64,000 nucleotides of DNA, from positions 88,349 to 152,348 of the forward strand of contig JANXSF010000007.1 in assembly GCA_025352795.1 (NCBI GenBank), written 5' to 3'. Shown here piece after piece: positions 26,270 to 35,321 of the stretch (positions within the stretch are counted from its first letter, which is position 1; each line of letters begins with the position of its first letter). Source of the stretch: Acidobacteriota bacterium (lineage in GTDB: Bacteria; Acidobacteriota; Terriglobia; Bryobacterales; Bryobacteraceae). The notes beneath the pieces are model-generated. The model was not told where the DNA came from. It did not search any database and saw only the letters and a program-made list of their open reading frames with translations. A program made the translations under genes and the position numbers.

Positions 26270-27859
26270 TTAAGCCAACTCCAATTGCTGAACCGGGGCA
26301 TTAGTATTCGTTCTGCGGTCTAAATTCAAAGCCACCCGCAGCACTTCATAGGATTGCCGAGTATAGTCGTAAGCACCAGCCTGAGGTAATTTCACCGCTA
26401 GTGCAAAGCCAGTATCCCAAGCGTCCCATGCATCTAAAAGTTCCCCTCGCAACCAGAGGATTGAAGCTTGAGCCAAGTAAAACTCTTCATCCTTTTTTAC
26501 TTTAGGGATAGCTTCCACTTTGGACCACCAACGTTCGGCAGTCTCCTGATCCTGACAGTAGACGGCACTGAAGAAAACAAACTCAGTGAGGAAACCATGT
26601 AGCTGCACTCCATTCCCTGCTTCAAACATAGCCTGGGCAGCTTGTGCTTGAATCGTGGCTTGTGGAATATCACCATTATCTAAATGATGCATTGCCGCAA
26701 ACCAACGCAGAGTCACCGCCTGTTCCCCACTGGTAATGAAATCGGCTGCACTTTGAATAATGCTAATATCCCAATCGCGTGGTCGAAGCTTGGTTGCTAC
26801 GGAAGAAGCCACCATGCCCATAGCCATGTTCACCTGCGCCCAGGGTCCCTTCCTGATCAATTGATAAAATCTGGCACCGTCAGAATAGTGACTGCCGGGC
26901 TTTTGGGGAATCATATTCACCACGAAAGCCAAAATAGAGATCACCGATAGCATGGCGCAGCCAATCCACAGGGACCTGAAGGAAGTTCGAGCCACCACCA
27001 AAGTGGCCAACCAGGCGGCCAGTCCAAGCACCAAAGAAGCCACCGGGCCCCCCAGAATCATGACCGCAGTTCGTTCCCGTAACTTTTCCAGGTTGGGTGA
27101 AACCATGGAGGCACTGCCCCCCAGCCAGTCTTTCACCCGAAAGAAGAAGGTCCACTTTCCGCCACTTAACTTTGCATGAAATGGGCCAATGTGCAGCCCG
27201 TATAACAGCATTCCCCCATGCCATCCACCCAGCACATGGCCTGCTTCATGACCGCCCACCACAATCAGTTCCGCCACCTGCAACTGAAGTAATTCCATCA
27301 TCATCCCAACATCCGGCAAACCCTGTTGACTCCCCCACTGACGCCAAAAGTACATTCCGGCAAAGTAAGCCATCCAACCAAATGCCACGGCAACGTTTTC
27401 GGTGAGGGCGCTGGTCCCGTCGCCGGCAATCCGTTGGAATTTGGGTTGGGCTGCATCGGAGACAGTAGATTTGTGCCAAAAAGCCACAATCCCCAAGATT
27501 CCAACAATGAAGTCGAATCTAAGTATCCAGCTATGCCCCTCGCGATTCCACATCATGATTTCTGAACCAGCGCCAATGAAGAGGCTCAAGATACTGGCGG
27601 CAAGGGCCCAACGTCGGGCAGAGGGTTTCTCTTTGCGCAGGGCCCACCAAGCCCAACCTGGGACGCCGCAAACAACACAAGCTTGCAGCATTAACAGGAC
27701 AAGGAGTACGGTAATTCCGAAGCTTTTGGCTGGAAGTGGCGGAAGGCTAGGATCGGATTCCAATTTGCTCGCAATCCCGAAAACCAAAGGCAGAAGTAGC
27801 AAAAGAGATAGTGCCTGCAAGCCGAAATAGAATCGGACAAACGATCGTAACCAGCTCAT
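26270..27859 (-). CDS. Membrane-embedded M50-type (site-2 protease-like) metallopeptidase
   Basis: Polytopic membrane protein of 529 residues. Zinc motif HExxH is at residues 204-208 (VGGHEAGHVLGG) within a hydrophobic helix. A second M50-type element, NMIPQKPGSHYSDGARF, provides the Asp ligand. No PDZ domain is visible. The C-terminal 180 residues are soluble and helical, with a TPR-like look (AAMHHLDNGDIPQATIQA, AQASILWLRGELLDAWDAW), possibly for substrate recruitment. Members of the family cut membrane-bound regulators; the substrate here is unknown. The neighbours give no hint. Confidence 0.78.
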   Translation of the reverse strand: MSWLRSFVRFYFGLQALSLLLLLPLVFGIASKLESDPSLPPLPAKSFGITVLLVLLMLQACVVCGVPGWAWWALRKEKPSARRWALAASILSLFIGAGSEIMMWNREGHSWILRFDFIVGILGIVAFWHKSTVSDAAQPKFQRIAGDGTSALTENVAVAFGWMAYFAGMYFWRQWGSQQGLPDVGMMMELLQLQVAELIVVGGHEAGHVLGGWHGGMLLYGLHIGPFHAKLSGGKWTFFFRVKDWLGGSASMVSPNLEKLRERTAVMILGGPVASLVLGLAAWLATLVVARTSFRSLWIGCAMLSVISILAFVVNMIPQKPGSHYSDGARFYQLIRKGPWAQVNMAMGMVASSVATKLRPRDWDISIIQSAADFITSGEQAVTLRWFAAMHHLDNGDIPQATIQAQAAQAMFEAGNGVQLHGFLTEFVFFSAVYCQDQETAERWWSKVEAIPKVKKDEEFYLAQASILWLRGELLDAWDAWDTGFALAVKLPQAGAYDYTRQSYEVLRVALNLDRRTNTNAPVQQLELA

Positions 27860-27935
27860 TCCTTCTGATCGGCAAAGTGAAGATAAACAAGGAGTACGGA
27901 AACAGGCTTACTTTCGCACCTTGAATCGTCCTACC

Positions 27936-29399
27936 TTATCGTCTTAGTACCTTCACGCCGTTCTTCGCTGCCCAACTAAGATACTCATCCACGGTGTGGA
28001 AAGTCCCCTGTTTGTGCAGGTGCCCGGCGTCTTCCACCAAATGATTCCAGTTTTTGGACCACGAATCGCCGGTAGATTTCATCCAATGCTGCAAACGCTT
28101 TTCCATTTGTTCACGAATGGATTTCGCCGCCGGATCATCGACAAGATTTTTCTGTTCGTAAGGATCGGCTTCAATATCGTAAAGCACCCAGGGCTTATCT
28201 TCAAACCGCGCATACATGTGTTTGGCAGTCCGCACGCCACGCCAACCTTGAGGAGTATTGTCACCCTGAAACGGTCCGAAAATTTGGAAGTAAACCGATT
28301 CCGGTGGGGCTCCTTTCCCTGTGGTGATCGCACTTGCCAAATTACGGCCTTGCATGGATGGCGGCACCGGAACGCCACACATGCCCAGCAAAGTCGGAGC
28401 AATATCCACATGACTGAAAAGCATTTCGCTTTGTTGGGCAGGCCTTATCTTTGCAGGCCAACGAATCATGCCGGGCACCCGGATGCTTTCTTCCCAAGGC
28501 TTGCGTTTCAATCGTTCTCCTTGCGAACCGAGCATGTCGCCATGGTCAGAACAGACCAGGAAAATGGTATTGTTGGCCAAACCCAGTTCTTCTAACTTGC
28601 CCATGATCCGGCCAAGCTGATGGTCTACTGCCGTGACCATTCCATAGTATTCGGCAATGGCTTGACGACCAGGAGCTCTGTCCGTTTGCTGGTAGTTCGG
28701 ACGCATGGTCAACTTTTCTGGATCGTAGAGCTTGGCATATTCTGGCGGTGCTTTATAGGGATCGTGTGGAGGCCCCATTTGAATGGTTACGAAGAAGGGC
28801 CGCTGGTCACGTTCTTTTCCATCCAAAAATTCCAGCGCCAAATCAGCCCAGCCTTCGGCTTCAAACTTTTTCATTGGGATGGGTTCGGGCGTGTCTCTAA
28901 AATACTGCGTATTGAAATGTGCATGGCTGCATTCATTGGCAGCCCAAAATTCAAACCCTTGCCGACGCGCACCAGGCGGGACAAAGCCGGGCAAGCGCGG
29001 GCCCCCATCCAAATGCCACTTGCCTATGAAACCCGTGCGATACCCGGCCTTGCTTAAAATTTTGGCAATGGTCACTTCAGATTCGCGAAAGCGCAGATCG
29101 TTGGCAATCATCCCATTGGCGCTGGCGTATTTCCCCGTTAGAAGAATGGCCCGTGCAGGGCAACACACTGGAGTATTGGCGAAAGTGTTCTTCAAGAGGA
29201 TGCCCGATGCAGCCAACCGGTCGAAATTCGGCGTCTTCACATCGGGATTCCCCATGCAGCCCAACGCTTGTGCACGAAGCTGATCGGGCAACAAGAATAC
29301 AATGTTGGGTCGGGCATCAGCGGCTGCGGCGGGCAGTACCGCTGCGACGGTAGAGCCAAGGAATTGACGACGGTTCAGGGGAAAAGACATCGCCATCAT
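27936..29399 (-). CDS. Sulfatase, Cys-type, Tat-exported
   Basis: Type I sulfatase hydrolysing a sulfate ester, probably of a polysaccharide. The signature [14 protein letters not shown] carries Cys79 in C-x-P-x-R, to be oxidised to formylglycine. Metal-site elements include FLLPDQLR and [23 protein letters not shown] is the usual catalytic Lys/His segment. The twin-arginine signal [15 protein letters not shown] indicates Tat export. ATG at 29399 (with ATGs at 29396 and 29390) is preferred over an upstream start at 29438. A functional FGE is needed elsewhere; the FGE-like fusion at 3421 seems to lack the key cysteines. Confidence 0.9.
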   Translation of the reverse strand: MMAMSFPLNRRQFLGSTVAAVLPAAAADARPNIVFLLPDQLRAQALGCMGNPDVKTPNFDRLAASGILLKNTFANTPVCCPARAILLTGKYASANGMIANDLRFRESEVTIAKILSKAGYRTGFIGKWHLDGGPRLPGFVPPGARRQGFEFWAANECSHAHFNTQYFRDTPEPIPMKKFEAEGWADLALEFLDGKERDQRPFFVTIQMGPPHDPYKAPPEYAKLYDPEKLTMRPNYQQTDRAPGRQAIAEYYGMVTAVDHQLGRIMGKLEELGLANNTIFLVCSDHGDMLGSQGERLKRKPWEESIRVPGMIRWPAKIRPAQQSEMLFSHVDIAPTLLGMCGVPVPPSMQGRNLASAITTGKGAPPESVYFQIFGPFQGDNTPQGWRGVRTAKHMYARFEDKPWVLYDIEADPYEQKNLVDDPAAKSIREQMEKRLQHWMKSTGDSWSKNWNHLVEDAGHLHKQGTFHTVDEYLSWAAKNGVKVLRR

Positions 29400-29460
29400 T
29401 GTAACCCGCCGAAAAACACGCTGTGCATCTGTTGGCACAATGCGCTACACTTATAAAGTT

Positions 29461-29697
29461 ATGTCTCGAGTATGTCCAGTTACCGAAAAACGCCCCATGT
29501 CGGGAAATCGCGTTTCTCATGCAAATAATAAGACCAAGCGCAGGTTTGAAGTAAACCTGCACGAACAGCGTTTCTGGGTTCCTGCCGAAAAGCGCTGGGT
29601 GCGCCTGCGGATTTCCGCAAAGGGCATCCGAAATATCGACAAGTTGGGCATTGAAGCCGTTTTGGCTGGAATGCGCAAGCGCGGCGTTAAAGTCTAA
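29461..29697 (+). CDS. rpmB: 50S ribosomal protein L28, zinc-free form
   Basis: Large-subunit ribosomal protein of 78 residues. The start is ATG at 29461 ([12 protein letters not shown]), as in Proteobacteria; an upstream in-frame ATG at 29440 adds seven non-homologous residues. [15 protein letters not shown] and [19 protein letters not shown] are characteristic. Only one Cys is present, so it is the C-minus form that does not bind zinc. rpmG follows after 12 bases, the E. coli order. The coding style resembles proteobacterial L28 more than the usual CxxC-containing form. Confidence 0.93.
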   Translation: MSRVCPVTEKRPMSGNRVSHANNKTKRRFEVNLHEQRFWVPAEKRWVRLRISAKGIRNIDKLGIEAVLAGMRKRGVKV

Positions 29698-29709
29698 GGG
29701 AACACAGTC

Positions 29710-29862
29710 ATGCGAACCATCATTAAACTCGTCTCAACCGCCGGTACGGGTCACTTCTATACAACCACCAAGAATGCCAAGAAGACTACGGAAAAATTGG
29801 TGATGAAGAAGTTTGATCCTACCATCCGCAAGCACGTTGAATACAAAGAAGCCAAGGTCTGA
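29710..29862 (+). CDS. rpmG: 50S ribosomal protein L33, zinc-free form
   Basis: 50-residue ribosomal protein. The translation contains [16 protein letters not shown] and [18 protein letters not shown], nearly the proteobacterial L33 sequence, with no cysteine, so it is the zinc-independent form. An AAGGGA ribosome site precedes the ATG. It is co-transcribed with rpmB, and its stop codon lies within the stem of an intrinsic terminator. Confidence 0.95.
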   Translation: MRTIIKLVSTAGTGHFYTTTKNAKKTTEKLVMKKFDPTIRKHVEYKEAKV

Positions 29863-29885
29863 CGCAAGTCAGACCTTACGTTTTT
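29854..29885 (+). terminator. Intrinsic terminator of rpmB-rpmG
   Basis: A perfect 10-bp stem, AAGGTCTGAC and GTCAGACCTT, with loop GCAA, is followed by ACG and five T. The left arm includes the rpmG stop codon. It also ends before the convergent oxidoreductase gene. Confidence 0.85.
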
Positions 29886-29895
29886 CCACCTCACT

Positions 29896-30966
29896 CTAGC
29901 CCACAATTGCTGCCTGTTCAGGCAAAATAATCGACTTCATTCCAGCCGAAATCACTTTTTGCGCCCTCAACCCATCGTTATGTGTCGCCGGGAACGCGCT
30001 TCCACTGTTGCAACATTCAATAAACATGGCTAATTCAGCCTTGTAGGCCGGGCCGAATCGATCAATGAATTCGGGCAATGGTTTGCCGTAATCACGCGTG
30101 TCGAAGTTGCGTTTGGCTAACGGCTGGGCGGTACCGCGGGGACCATATGCAGCTACCGTAATCTGAAAAGGCTTCTGATCGAAGTGCCCAATCTGAATCT
30201 GCCCATTTTCGCCAAACAGAATTGTTTCCACGCGATAGCCTGATACATGGTTGCGGCTCACCTGAACTTGCGCCATCATGCCGTCGGCAAACCACAACAG
30301 CAACATGGCATCGTCGAAATCCTCTTCACTAGTGGTCAGCTTGTGGCTATACAATCGCGACCCGATACTCATCGCCCTGGTCGGCATGTTCCCCGTTAGC
30401 CACAATATCTCGTCCACATTGTGAACCGACATATCGGGCAAGATCCCGCCACTGGCATAACCGTTGGGTGCCGGGTTGGAATCTTCTAGTGACGTATAAA
30501 TCTTGAACACCCGTCCAATCGTTCCTGACATCATCAAGTCTTTTGCATAAGCCAAGGGACCGTCAAAGCGCCGTTGGAAAGCCAACATTAAAGCATTGGG
30601 ATGATGGCGGTCTAATTCACCACAAAATTCGGCATCGCCTTCCAGCGTGCCAGTCAACGGTTTTTCCAGCAGCACTCGATGGCCAGCTTTGATCAGTGTA
30701 GTGGCATGATCGCGATGCCCATTCGTAGGAGTCACAATGACAGTTGCATCAGCCACCCCGGCTGCGCCAAACTCTTCGATAGATCCGAACACCGGAACAT
30801 CTACCTGGTTTTCTGCAGCCCATTTCGTGGCTCGGGAAGTATCGGAATCGACCAGTGCGGTGAGTTGGCAGCAGCCAGTTTCCCGCTGATGTTCAACAAC
30901 GTGAAGAGCGTGGATCACGCCCATGCGGCCAAGGCCGGCAACGGCAATGCGTAAAGGATTTTTCAT
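29896..30966 (-). CDS. Gfo/Idh/MocA-family oxidoreductase
   Basis: NAD(P)-dependent sugar/polyol dehydrogenase of the inositol 2-dehydrogenase group, cytosolic. The Rossmann motif is VAGLGRMGVIHALHV; the EKPLTG segment holds the conserved catalytic-site Lys, and GGILPDMSVHNVDE carries the family Gly-Gly, Asp and His residues. At 356 residues it has normal length. Substrate specificity cannot be read. It stands alone, convergent with rpmB-rpmG and divergent from the catalase gene. Confidence 0.88.
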   Translation of the reverse strand: MKNPLRIAVAGLGRMGVIHALHVVEHQRETGCCQLTALVDSDTSRATKWAAENQVDVPVFGSIEEFGAAGVADATVIVTPTNGHRDHATTLIKAGHRVLLEKPLTGTLEGDAEFCGELDRHHPNALMLAFQRRFDGPLAYAKDLMMSGTIGRVFKIYTSLEDSNPAPNGYASGGILPDMSVHNVDEILWLTGNMPTRAMSIGSRLYSHKLTTSEEDFDDAMLLLWFADGMMAQVQVSRNHVSGYRVETILFGENGQIQIGHFDQKPFQITVAAYGPRGTAQPLAKRNFDTRDYGKPLPEFIDRFGPAYKAELAMFIECCNSGSAFPATHNDGLRAQKVISAGMKSIILPEQAAIVG

Positions 30967-31015
30967 TGTGAGAGTAACGTTTAGTTTACGACATCGGGGT
31001 TGGTCTACTGTTTGC

Positions 31016-31030
31016 CTATGGGAGCCATAG
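31016..31030. promoter_or_regulatory. LysR-type T-N11-A dyad upstream of catalase (possible OxyR site)
   Basis: CTATG-GGAGC-CATAG is a perfect 5-bp inverted repeat with the T-N11-A form of LysR-family sites, 46 bases before the catalase ATG. An OxyR gene ends this same operon, so autoregulated peroxide induction is plausible. Confidence 0.4.
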
Positions 31031-31076
31031 CTGCTTTAGTATGGTTCAATTACCCTGTTCAGCATAGCCTTGGCAG

Positions 31077-32591
31077 ATGCAAAGAGTTTTACTTACGTTA
31101 GCAATCACCGGGGCGTTAAGCTTCGGCCAAAAGCCCACACTTACTACGAACGGCGGCGTCCCCGTCGGCGACAATCAAAATTCTAAGACAGCAGGCATTG
31201 ATGGCCCTGTGCTGTTGGAAGATATTCATCTTATCGAAAAGCTTGCGAACTTCGACCGTGAGCGGACTCCGGAGCGCGTGGTACACGCCCGCGGTGCAGG
31301 AGCCTATGGCGAGTTTGTAAGTGATGGAGATTTTTCAGAATTCACTCGTGCCTCATTCTTAAGTGCTTCAGGCAAATCAACCCCCGTATTTGTGCGTTTT
31401 TCAACAGTGGTGCACAGCAGTGGATCACCTGAAATTGCTCGTGATCCGCGCGGCTTTGCCACCAAATTTTATACTGACGAAGGCAATTACGATCTTGTTG
31501 GAAACAACTTGCCGGTATTCTTTATCCGTGATGCCATCAAGTTCCCTGATATGGTTCACTCGTTGAAGCCTTCCCCTGTCACTAACAAACAGGACCCCAA
31601 CCGTTTCTTCGATTTTTTCAGCCACATTCCAGAATCAACGCAGATGTTGACCTTCGTCTATTCCGACCTGGGAGTGCCCGCCAATTATCGACAGATGAAT
31701 GGGTTTGGAGTGCATGCCTTTAAGTGGGTCAATAAATCTAACCAGGTTCGCTATGTGAAATACACATGGAAAACGCAGCAAGGCGTGAAGAGTCTTACCA
31801 ATGCTGAAGCAGAAAAAGTTGTCGCCAAAGATTGGGGCAATGCCACAACCGACCTCTATGAAAACATCGGTAAAGGGAACAATCCCAAATGGGAATTGTT
31901 TGTGCAAATGTTGAACCCCGCCGACCTTGATAAGTTCGATTTTAATCCGTTGGATGCTACCAAAACCTGGCCAGAATCTATTGCGAAGCTTCAGAAAGTT
32001 GGGACCATGACGCTTAATAAGCTTCCACAGAGTTTCTTTGAAGAGACCGAACAGGCCGCCTTTTCGCCAGGAAACCTGGTTGCGGGGATTGAAGCCAGTG
32101 AAGATCGTTTACTGCAAGGCCGTTTGTTCAGCTACTTTGATACACAACGCCACCGCTTAGGCGGCAACTTCCAGCAAATAGTCATCAACAAGCCGCAGAT
32201 CAAAGTGATGAGCACCAATCAAGGTGGCGCATTAAGCCAACGTGGCCAAAAGGGCGATGTAAACTATCAACCCAGCGAAGCGGATGAGATTACCTACCGC
32301 GACGATAATCAGTTTCGTTACTCGCAGACCCGACTGACAGGCACTACAGTGCAGCAGCCAATTGGAAAGTTCAATAACTTCAAACAAGCAGGCGAACTGT
32401 ATCGCAGTTTCACTGTTGCGGAACGGGAACGGCTAGTGGCCAATCTTGCTGGGGATCTTTCAGCCGTCAAGAATCCGAAGATTGTCCGTGTTATGGTAGG
32501 CAACTTTTATAAAGCCGATGTAGAGTACGGCACCAAGCTGGCAAAGGCTTTGGGTATTGATCTGCAAGAAGTGATGAAGGCTGACGATTAG
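31077..32591 (+). CDS. Exported monofunctional heme catalase
   Basis: Decomposes hydrogen peroxide to water and oxygen. Catalase core with distal His70 (RVVHARGAGAYGEF), the Asn pair in LVGNNLPVFFIRD, and the proximal heme Tyr in RLFSYFDTQRHRLG. At 504 residues it is a small-subunit (clade 3-like) enzyme. A signal peptide of about 18 residues (LLTLAITGALSFGQ) places it in the periplasm. It is followed with a 1-base gap by an exported ankyrin protein and then oxyR, a catalase-ankyrin pairing comparable to katB-ankB of Pseudomonas aeruginosa. Regulation by the downstream OxyR is likely. Confidence 0.93.
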   Translation: MQRVLLTLAITGALSFGQKPTLTTNGGVPVGDNQNSKTAGIDGPVLLEDIHLIEKLANFDRERTPERVVHARGAGAYGEFVSDGDFSEFTRASFLSASGKSTPVFVRFSTVVHSSGSPEIARDPRGFATKFYTDEGNYDLVGNNLPVFFIRDAIKFPDMVHSLKPSPVTNKQDPNRFFDFFSHIPESTQMLTFVYSDLGVPANYRQMNGFGVHAFKWVNKSNQVRYVKYTWKTQQGVKSLTNAEAEKVVAKDWGNATTDLYENIGKGNNPKWELFVQMLNPADLDKFDFNPLDATKTWPESIAKLQKVGTMTLNKLPQSFFEETEQAAFSPGNLVAGIEASEDRLLQGRLFSYFDTQRHRLGGNFQQIVINKPQIKVMSTNQGGALSQRGQKGDVNYQPSEADEITYRDDNQFRYSQTRLTGTTVQQPIGKFNNFKQAGELYRSFTVAERERLVANLAGDLSAVKNPKIVRVMVGNFYKADVEYGTKLAKALGIDLQEVMKADD

Positions 32592-32592
32592 T

Positions 32593-33057
32593 ATGATACT
32601 GTTGCTTGGATTGTTCTCAATCATTTGTGCTACAGCACAAGCGCCAGACGTCAACGTGAATGCCCCGGACTCCCGGGGCTACACGCCCTTAATTCTCGCC
32701 GCTTACCACGGGGAAACAGAAGTCGTGAGAAGCTTGCTGAAACAAGGGGCCGATGTTAAGTCCAAGGATAAGACAGGGTCTAGTGCGCTGATGGGTGCAG
32801 CTTTTAAAGGACACGTGGAAATTGCTAAATTACTGATCGCGAGCGGAGCAAAAGTGGATGACACCAATGGAATTGGCGCATCCCCTTTGATGTTTGCGGC
32901 ACTCACGGGCCGTACTGAAATGGTAGATTTGCTATTAGCCCACGGAGCTGATGCAAAACGAAAGGATCAGCGTGGCATTGATGCATTGCACTTAGCTGAA
33001 GGCCAGGGGAACGAACCTATGGTTAACCGGCTGATTCGAGCTATTCGAGGGAAATAA
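32593..33057 (+). CDS. ankB: Exported ankyrin-repeat protein (AnkB-like)
   Basis: 154-residue protein with a signal peptide ending near TAQAPDV and about four ankyrin repeats (RGYTPLILAAYHGETEVVRS, GSSALMGAAFKGHVEIAKL, GASPLMFAALTGRTEMVDL, RGIDALHLAEGQG). In Pseudomonas, periplasmic AnkB is needed for full activity of the neighbouring catalase; the same scaffold or protective role is inferred here. It starts 1 base after the catalase stop, and its TAA overlaps the oxyR ATG (TAATG). Translation of the three genes is therefore probably coupled. Confidence 0.85.
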   Translation: MILLLGLFSIICATAQAPDVNVNAPDSRGYTPLILAAYHGETEVVRSLLKQGADVKSKDKTGSSALMGAAFKGHVEIAKLLIASGAKVDDTNGIGASPLMFAALTGRTEMVDLLLAHGADAKRKDQRGIDALHLAEGQGNEPMVNRLIRAIRGK

Positions 33058-33941
33058 TGGAAATGCAGCAGCTCCGCTATTTTTTAGCGGTGGCTCGGAC
33101 TGGTAGTTTTGTTAAGGCAGCTGAAGAAACTGGAGTGGCGCAACCCTCGCTTTCCCAACAAATCAAGAAGTTGGAAGGGGAGCTAGCCGTGCCGTTGTTT
33201 GATCGGCTGGGTCGCGCTGTGAAGCTAACGCGTTATGGGGAAACCCTATTACCCGCCGCTCAGGAAATTCTTCGCAAAACAACAGAAACAGAAAAACTAT
33301 TAATAGGCATGCAACGTGCAGACCAAGGGAAATTAACCGTAGGAGTGATTCCTACGGTTTTGCCGTATGCACTGGCCCGACCAATGGCTAAATTTTTGGA
33401 ACTGTACCAGGGTGTGGAAATTGAGGTGCGTGAATCCACTACAGAAAAGTTGATGGAAGGGCTGCGTGCCGGGCAACTGGATATTGCCATTGTGGCGCTG
33501 CCCATCAAGCAGCCGGAAATTGTTTGCAGTGAATTGTTTCGGGAACCATTGCTGGTGGTAGTGTCGGAAGGGCATCATTTGGCCGGTGGAAAAGCGTTAG
33601 AGGTGCCCCAACTCATTGGTGAACGAATGTTGTTGCTACGCGAAGGACACTGTCTGAGAGATGAAGTTCTAACCGTTTGCAGCCGGGCAAAAATACAGTT
33701 TCAACAAATTTTTGAGAGCGACCATCTGGCCAGCATTTTTGCTTTGGTGGCCAATGGATTTGGAGTCAGTATTGTGCCCGCCCTAGCTGGACCCGATGCC
33801 CGTGGTTGCAGACTTGTTCCGCTGGAACCAAAGAGCGTTCGTCGCATTGGCTACGCTCAGGTAAAAGGACATCACGCTTTGCCCGTTCAGAAAAAGTTTA
33901 TTGAATTTTTACGCAAATGGAACTGGGAACAGATGAACTAG
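33057..33941 (+). CDS. oxyR: Peroxide-sensing LysR-type regulator OxyR
   Basis: Cytosolic transcription factor that activates peroxide defence when a disulfide forms. The N-terminal winged helix-turn-helix is clear (RYFLAVARTGSFVKAAEE, AQPSLSQQIKKLEGEL). The effector domain has the redox pair Cys199 and Cys208 in LREGHCLRDEVLTVC, with the same numbering and spacing as E. coli OxyR. At 294 residues it has normal length. It is the last gene of the catalase-ankB-oxyR operon, overlapping ankB by one base, so it probably controls its own operon. The 3' end overlaps the convergent gene by 4 bases. Confidence 0.92.
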   Translation: MEMQQLRYFLAVARTGSFVKAAEETGVAQPSLSQQIKKLEGELAVPLFDRLGRAVKLTRYGETLLPAAQEILRKTTETEKLLIGMQRADQGKLTVGVIPTVLPYALARPMAKFLELYQGVEIEVRESTTEKLMEGLRAGQLDIAIVALPIKQPEIVCSELFREPLLVVVSEGHHLAGGKALEVPQLIGERMLLLREGHCLRDEVLTVCSRAKIQFQQIFESDHLASIFALVANGFGVSIVPALAGPDARGCRLVPLEPKSVRRIGYAQVKGHHALPVQKKFIEFLRKWNWEQMN

Positions 33942-34633
33942 TTTGAACTGGATAACGAATACTTCACAGAAACAACAGTTTTGTTGTTTCCCTGGATCAC
34001 TTTGATGGTTGCCGACTTCGCTCCAGAGTCAGCCTTGGTGATCACCACACCTTCTTCGCCATCAACAGCTGAATTGGTAGTCACAGTAAAGCCTTCTGCT
34101 TTAAATTCCGATTCGTAGAAGCTGGATACTTTGCTGGCATTGTCATTGGTCTGGTAAACCAAGTTGCCATTCTCGTTACCCTGTGATTCCACCTGCACCA
34201 TGGGATCACCTTTCATACCCGGATATTTCGGCAGCCAATTCGGCGTCTTTCCCTTGCCTCCGACAACGACTCTGCCCTCTTTTGTCTTCACTTCAATCTT
34301 GCCACGCTGCAAATCACTGAGGTTTACTTCAGCCTCTTCACCAGTGCTTTTCACTCGAACCTTCACCGTTTCGCCATCCATGGAAATCACTTCCAGATCG
34401 GGATTCAAAGCGGTGATCACTTTGGCAATAGCCATTCCAGGATTGCCAGAACCAGCCACTTGCTTTACAAAATAGAATGCTCCACCGACCAAAACAATTC
34501 CACCAACAACGATAAACGCAGCAATGCCGAGCAGTACCCAAACAACAATGTTGGTCTTCTTTTTCTGATTTGGATCAGCAGTCGGCATGGGGCCATAGGG
34601 GCCCGGGATGGGTGGTGGCGTTGGGGATGACAT
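33938..34633 (-). CDS. Single-pass membrane protein with Pro-rich N-terminus
   Basis: Function unknown. ATG at 34633 (MSSPTPPPIPG) is preferred; the longer frame to 34693 adds a segment without homology-like character. The protein has a Pro-rich cytosolic head, one membrane helix (IVVWVLLGIAAFIVVGGIVLVGG), and an extracytoplasmic part with two beta-rich sections: MDGETVKVRVKSTGEEAEV and a C-terminal module (PGMKGDPMVQVESQG, YESEFKAEGFTVTTN). Similar architectures occur in conserved acidobacterial hypotheticals. The TAG stop overlaps the oxyR stop. Confidence 0.7.
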   Translation of the reverse strand: MSSPTPPPIPGPYGPMPTADPNQKKKTNIVVWVLLGIAAFIVVGGIVLVGGAFYFVKQVAGSGNPGMAIAKVITALNPDLEVISMDGETVKVRVKSTGEEAEVNLSDLQRGKIEVKTKEGRVVVGGKGKTPNWLPKYPGMKGDPMVQVESQGNENGNLVYQTNDNASKVSSFYESEFKAEGFTVTTNSAVDGEEGVVITKADSGAKSATIKVIQGNNKTVVSVKYSLSSSN

Positions 34634-34725
34634 GGCTTTCTTAGTTGTATCATACCGGGATTCCCCACCGGACAACATCGAATGGGATCTCATTGAAGAT
34701 ATAGAAAACCTGGGACCAATAAAAG

Positions 34726-34806
34726 ATTTATCCGCAGATGACGCAGATGAAAGCAGATAAGACCAAGAATTTGAAGTGGTTTTATCAGCGTCATCTGCGG
34801 ATAAAT
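34726..34806. repeat. Intergenic 19-bp perfect inverted repeat with CGCAGATGA-type units
   Basis: ATTTATCCGCAGATGACGC (34726-34744) is repeated in exact inverse at 34788-34806. The left half also shows short tandem units (GCAGATGAC, GCAGATGAA, GCAGATAAG). The 43-base centre separates the arms. It can form a long hairpin between two same-strand genes. It looks like a dispersed intergenic element. Confidence 0.75.
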
Positions 34807-34823
34807 TCTTCGTTCGGCATTGT

Positions 34824-35321
34824 TTATTCTTTGCGTTTGGCGCGCATCTCCAGACGGATTCTACGTCGTTCGCCTGCTTCTTCGTAACGGCGAAGTTCTT
34901 CTTCGGACTCCGGAATAGCTGGCGGAATCAGAACTTTTCCACCCAGTTTATCTACTCCAACAAATGTGAGATAGGCGGAACAGGTGTGCTTGCGCTCCCC
35001 TGTTAATAAATTTTCCACTGTGACACGAACGCCCACTTCCATAGAAGTGCGGAAGACGCGATTTACGGAGGAGCGCAGAATCACCAACTGGCCAATGTGG
35101 ACGGGGTGGATAAAGTTCATGTAATCGACGGAAGCGGTAACCACCGGGCAGCGCGCGTGTCGGATGGCGGCCAGGGCTCCAGCAAGATCCACCAAGCTCA
35201 TCACCTTTCCTCCAAAGAGGTTCCCCAGTGCGTTGGCATCGTTGGGGAGGGCATGTTCGCTCATCTCCGAAATGGATTCCCGGACTGGACGGCCAGGGAG
35301 GGGATTAGTTGTTTCGTTCAC
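34824..35321 (-). CDS. Acyl-CoA thioesterase, hotdog fold
   Basis: Hydrolyses acyl-CoA to free acid and CoA. Hotdog-fold family of the BACH/YciA type: PNDANALGNLFGGKVMSLVD with the catalytic-region Asp, then ARCPVVTASVDYMNFIHPV, VNRVFRTSMEVGVRV, and ERKHTCSAYLTFVGVD. The C-terminus is a charged helix (EEELRRYEEAGERRR). GTG at 35321, 7 bases after GGAG, is preferred over TTG at 35327. The start lies within the end of the upstream Cys-rich gene, indicating coupling. Confidence 0.88.
   Translation of the reverse strand: MNETTNPLPGRPVRESISEMSEHALPNDANALGNLFGGKVMSLVDLAGALAAIRHARCPVVTASVDYMNFIHPVHIGQLVILRSSVNRVFRTSMEVGVRVTVENLLTGERKHTCSAYLTFVGVDKLGGKVLIPPAIPESEEELRRYEEAGERRRIRLEMRAKRKE

Noticed and set aside
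29422..29460. TTGGCA and TATAAA as a promoter of rpmB
   Set aside because: The spacing is 14 bases and the -10 would overlap the start region; not convincing.
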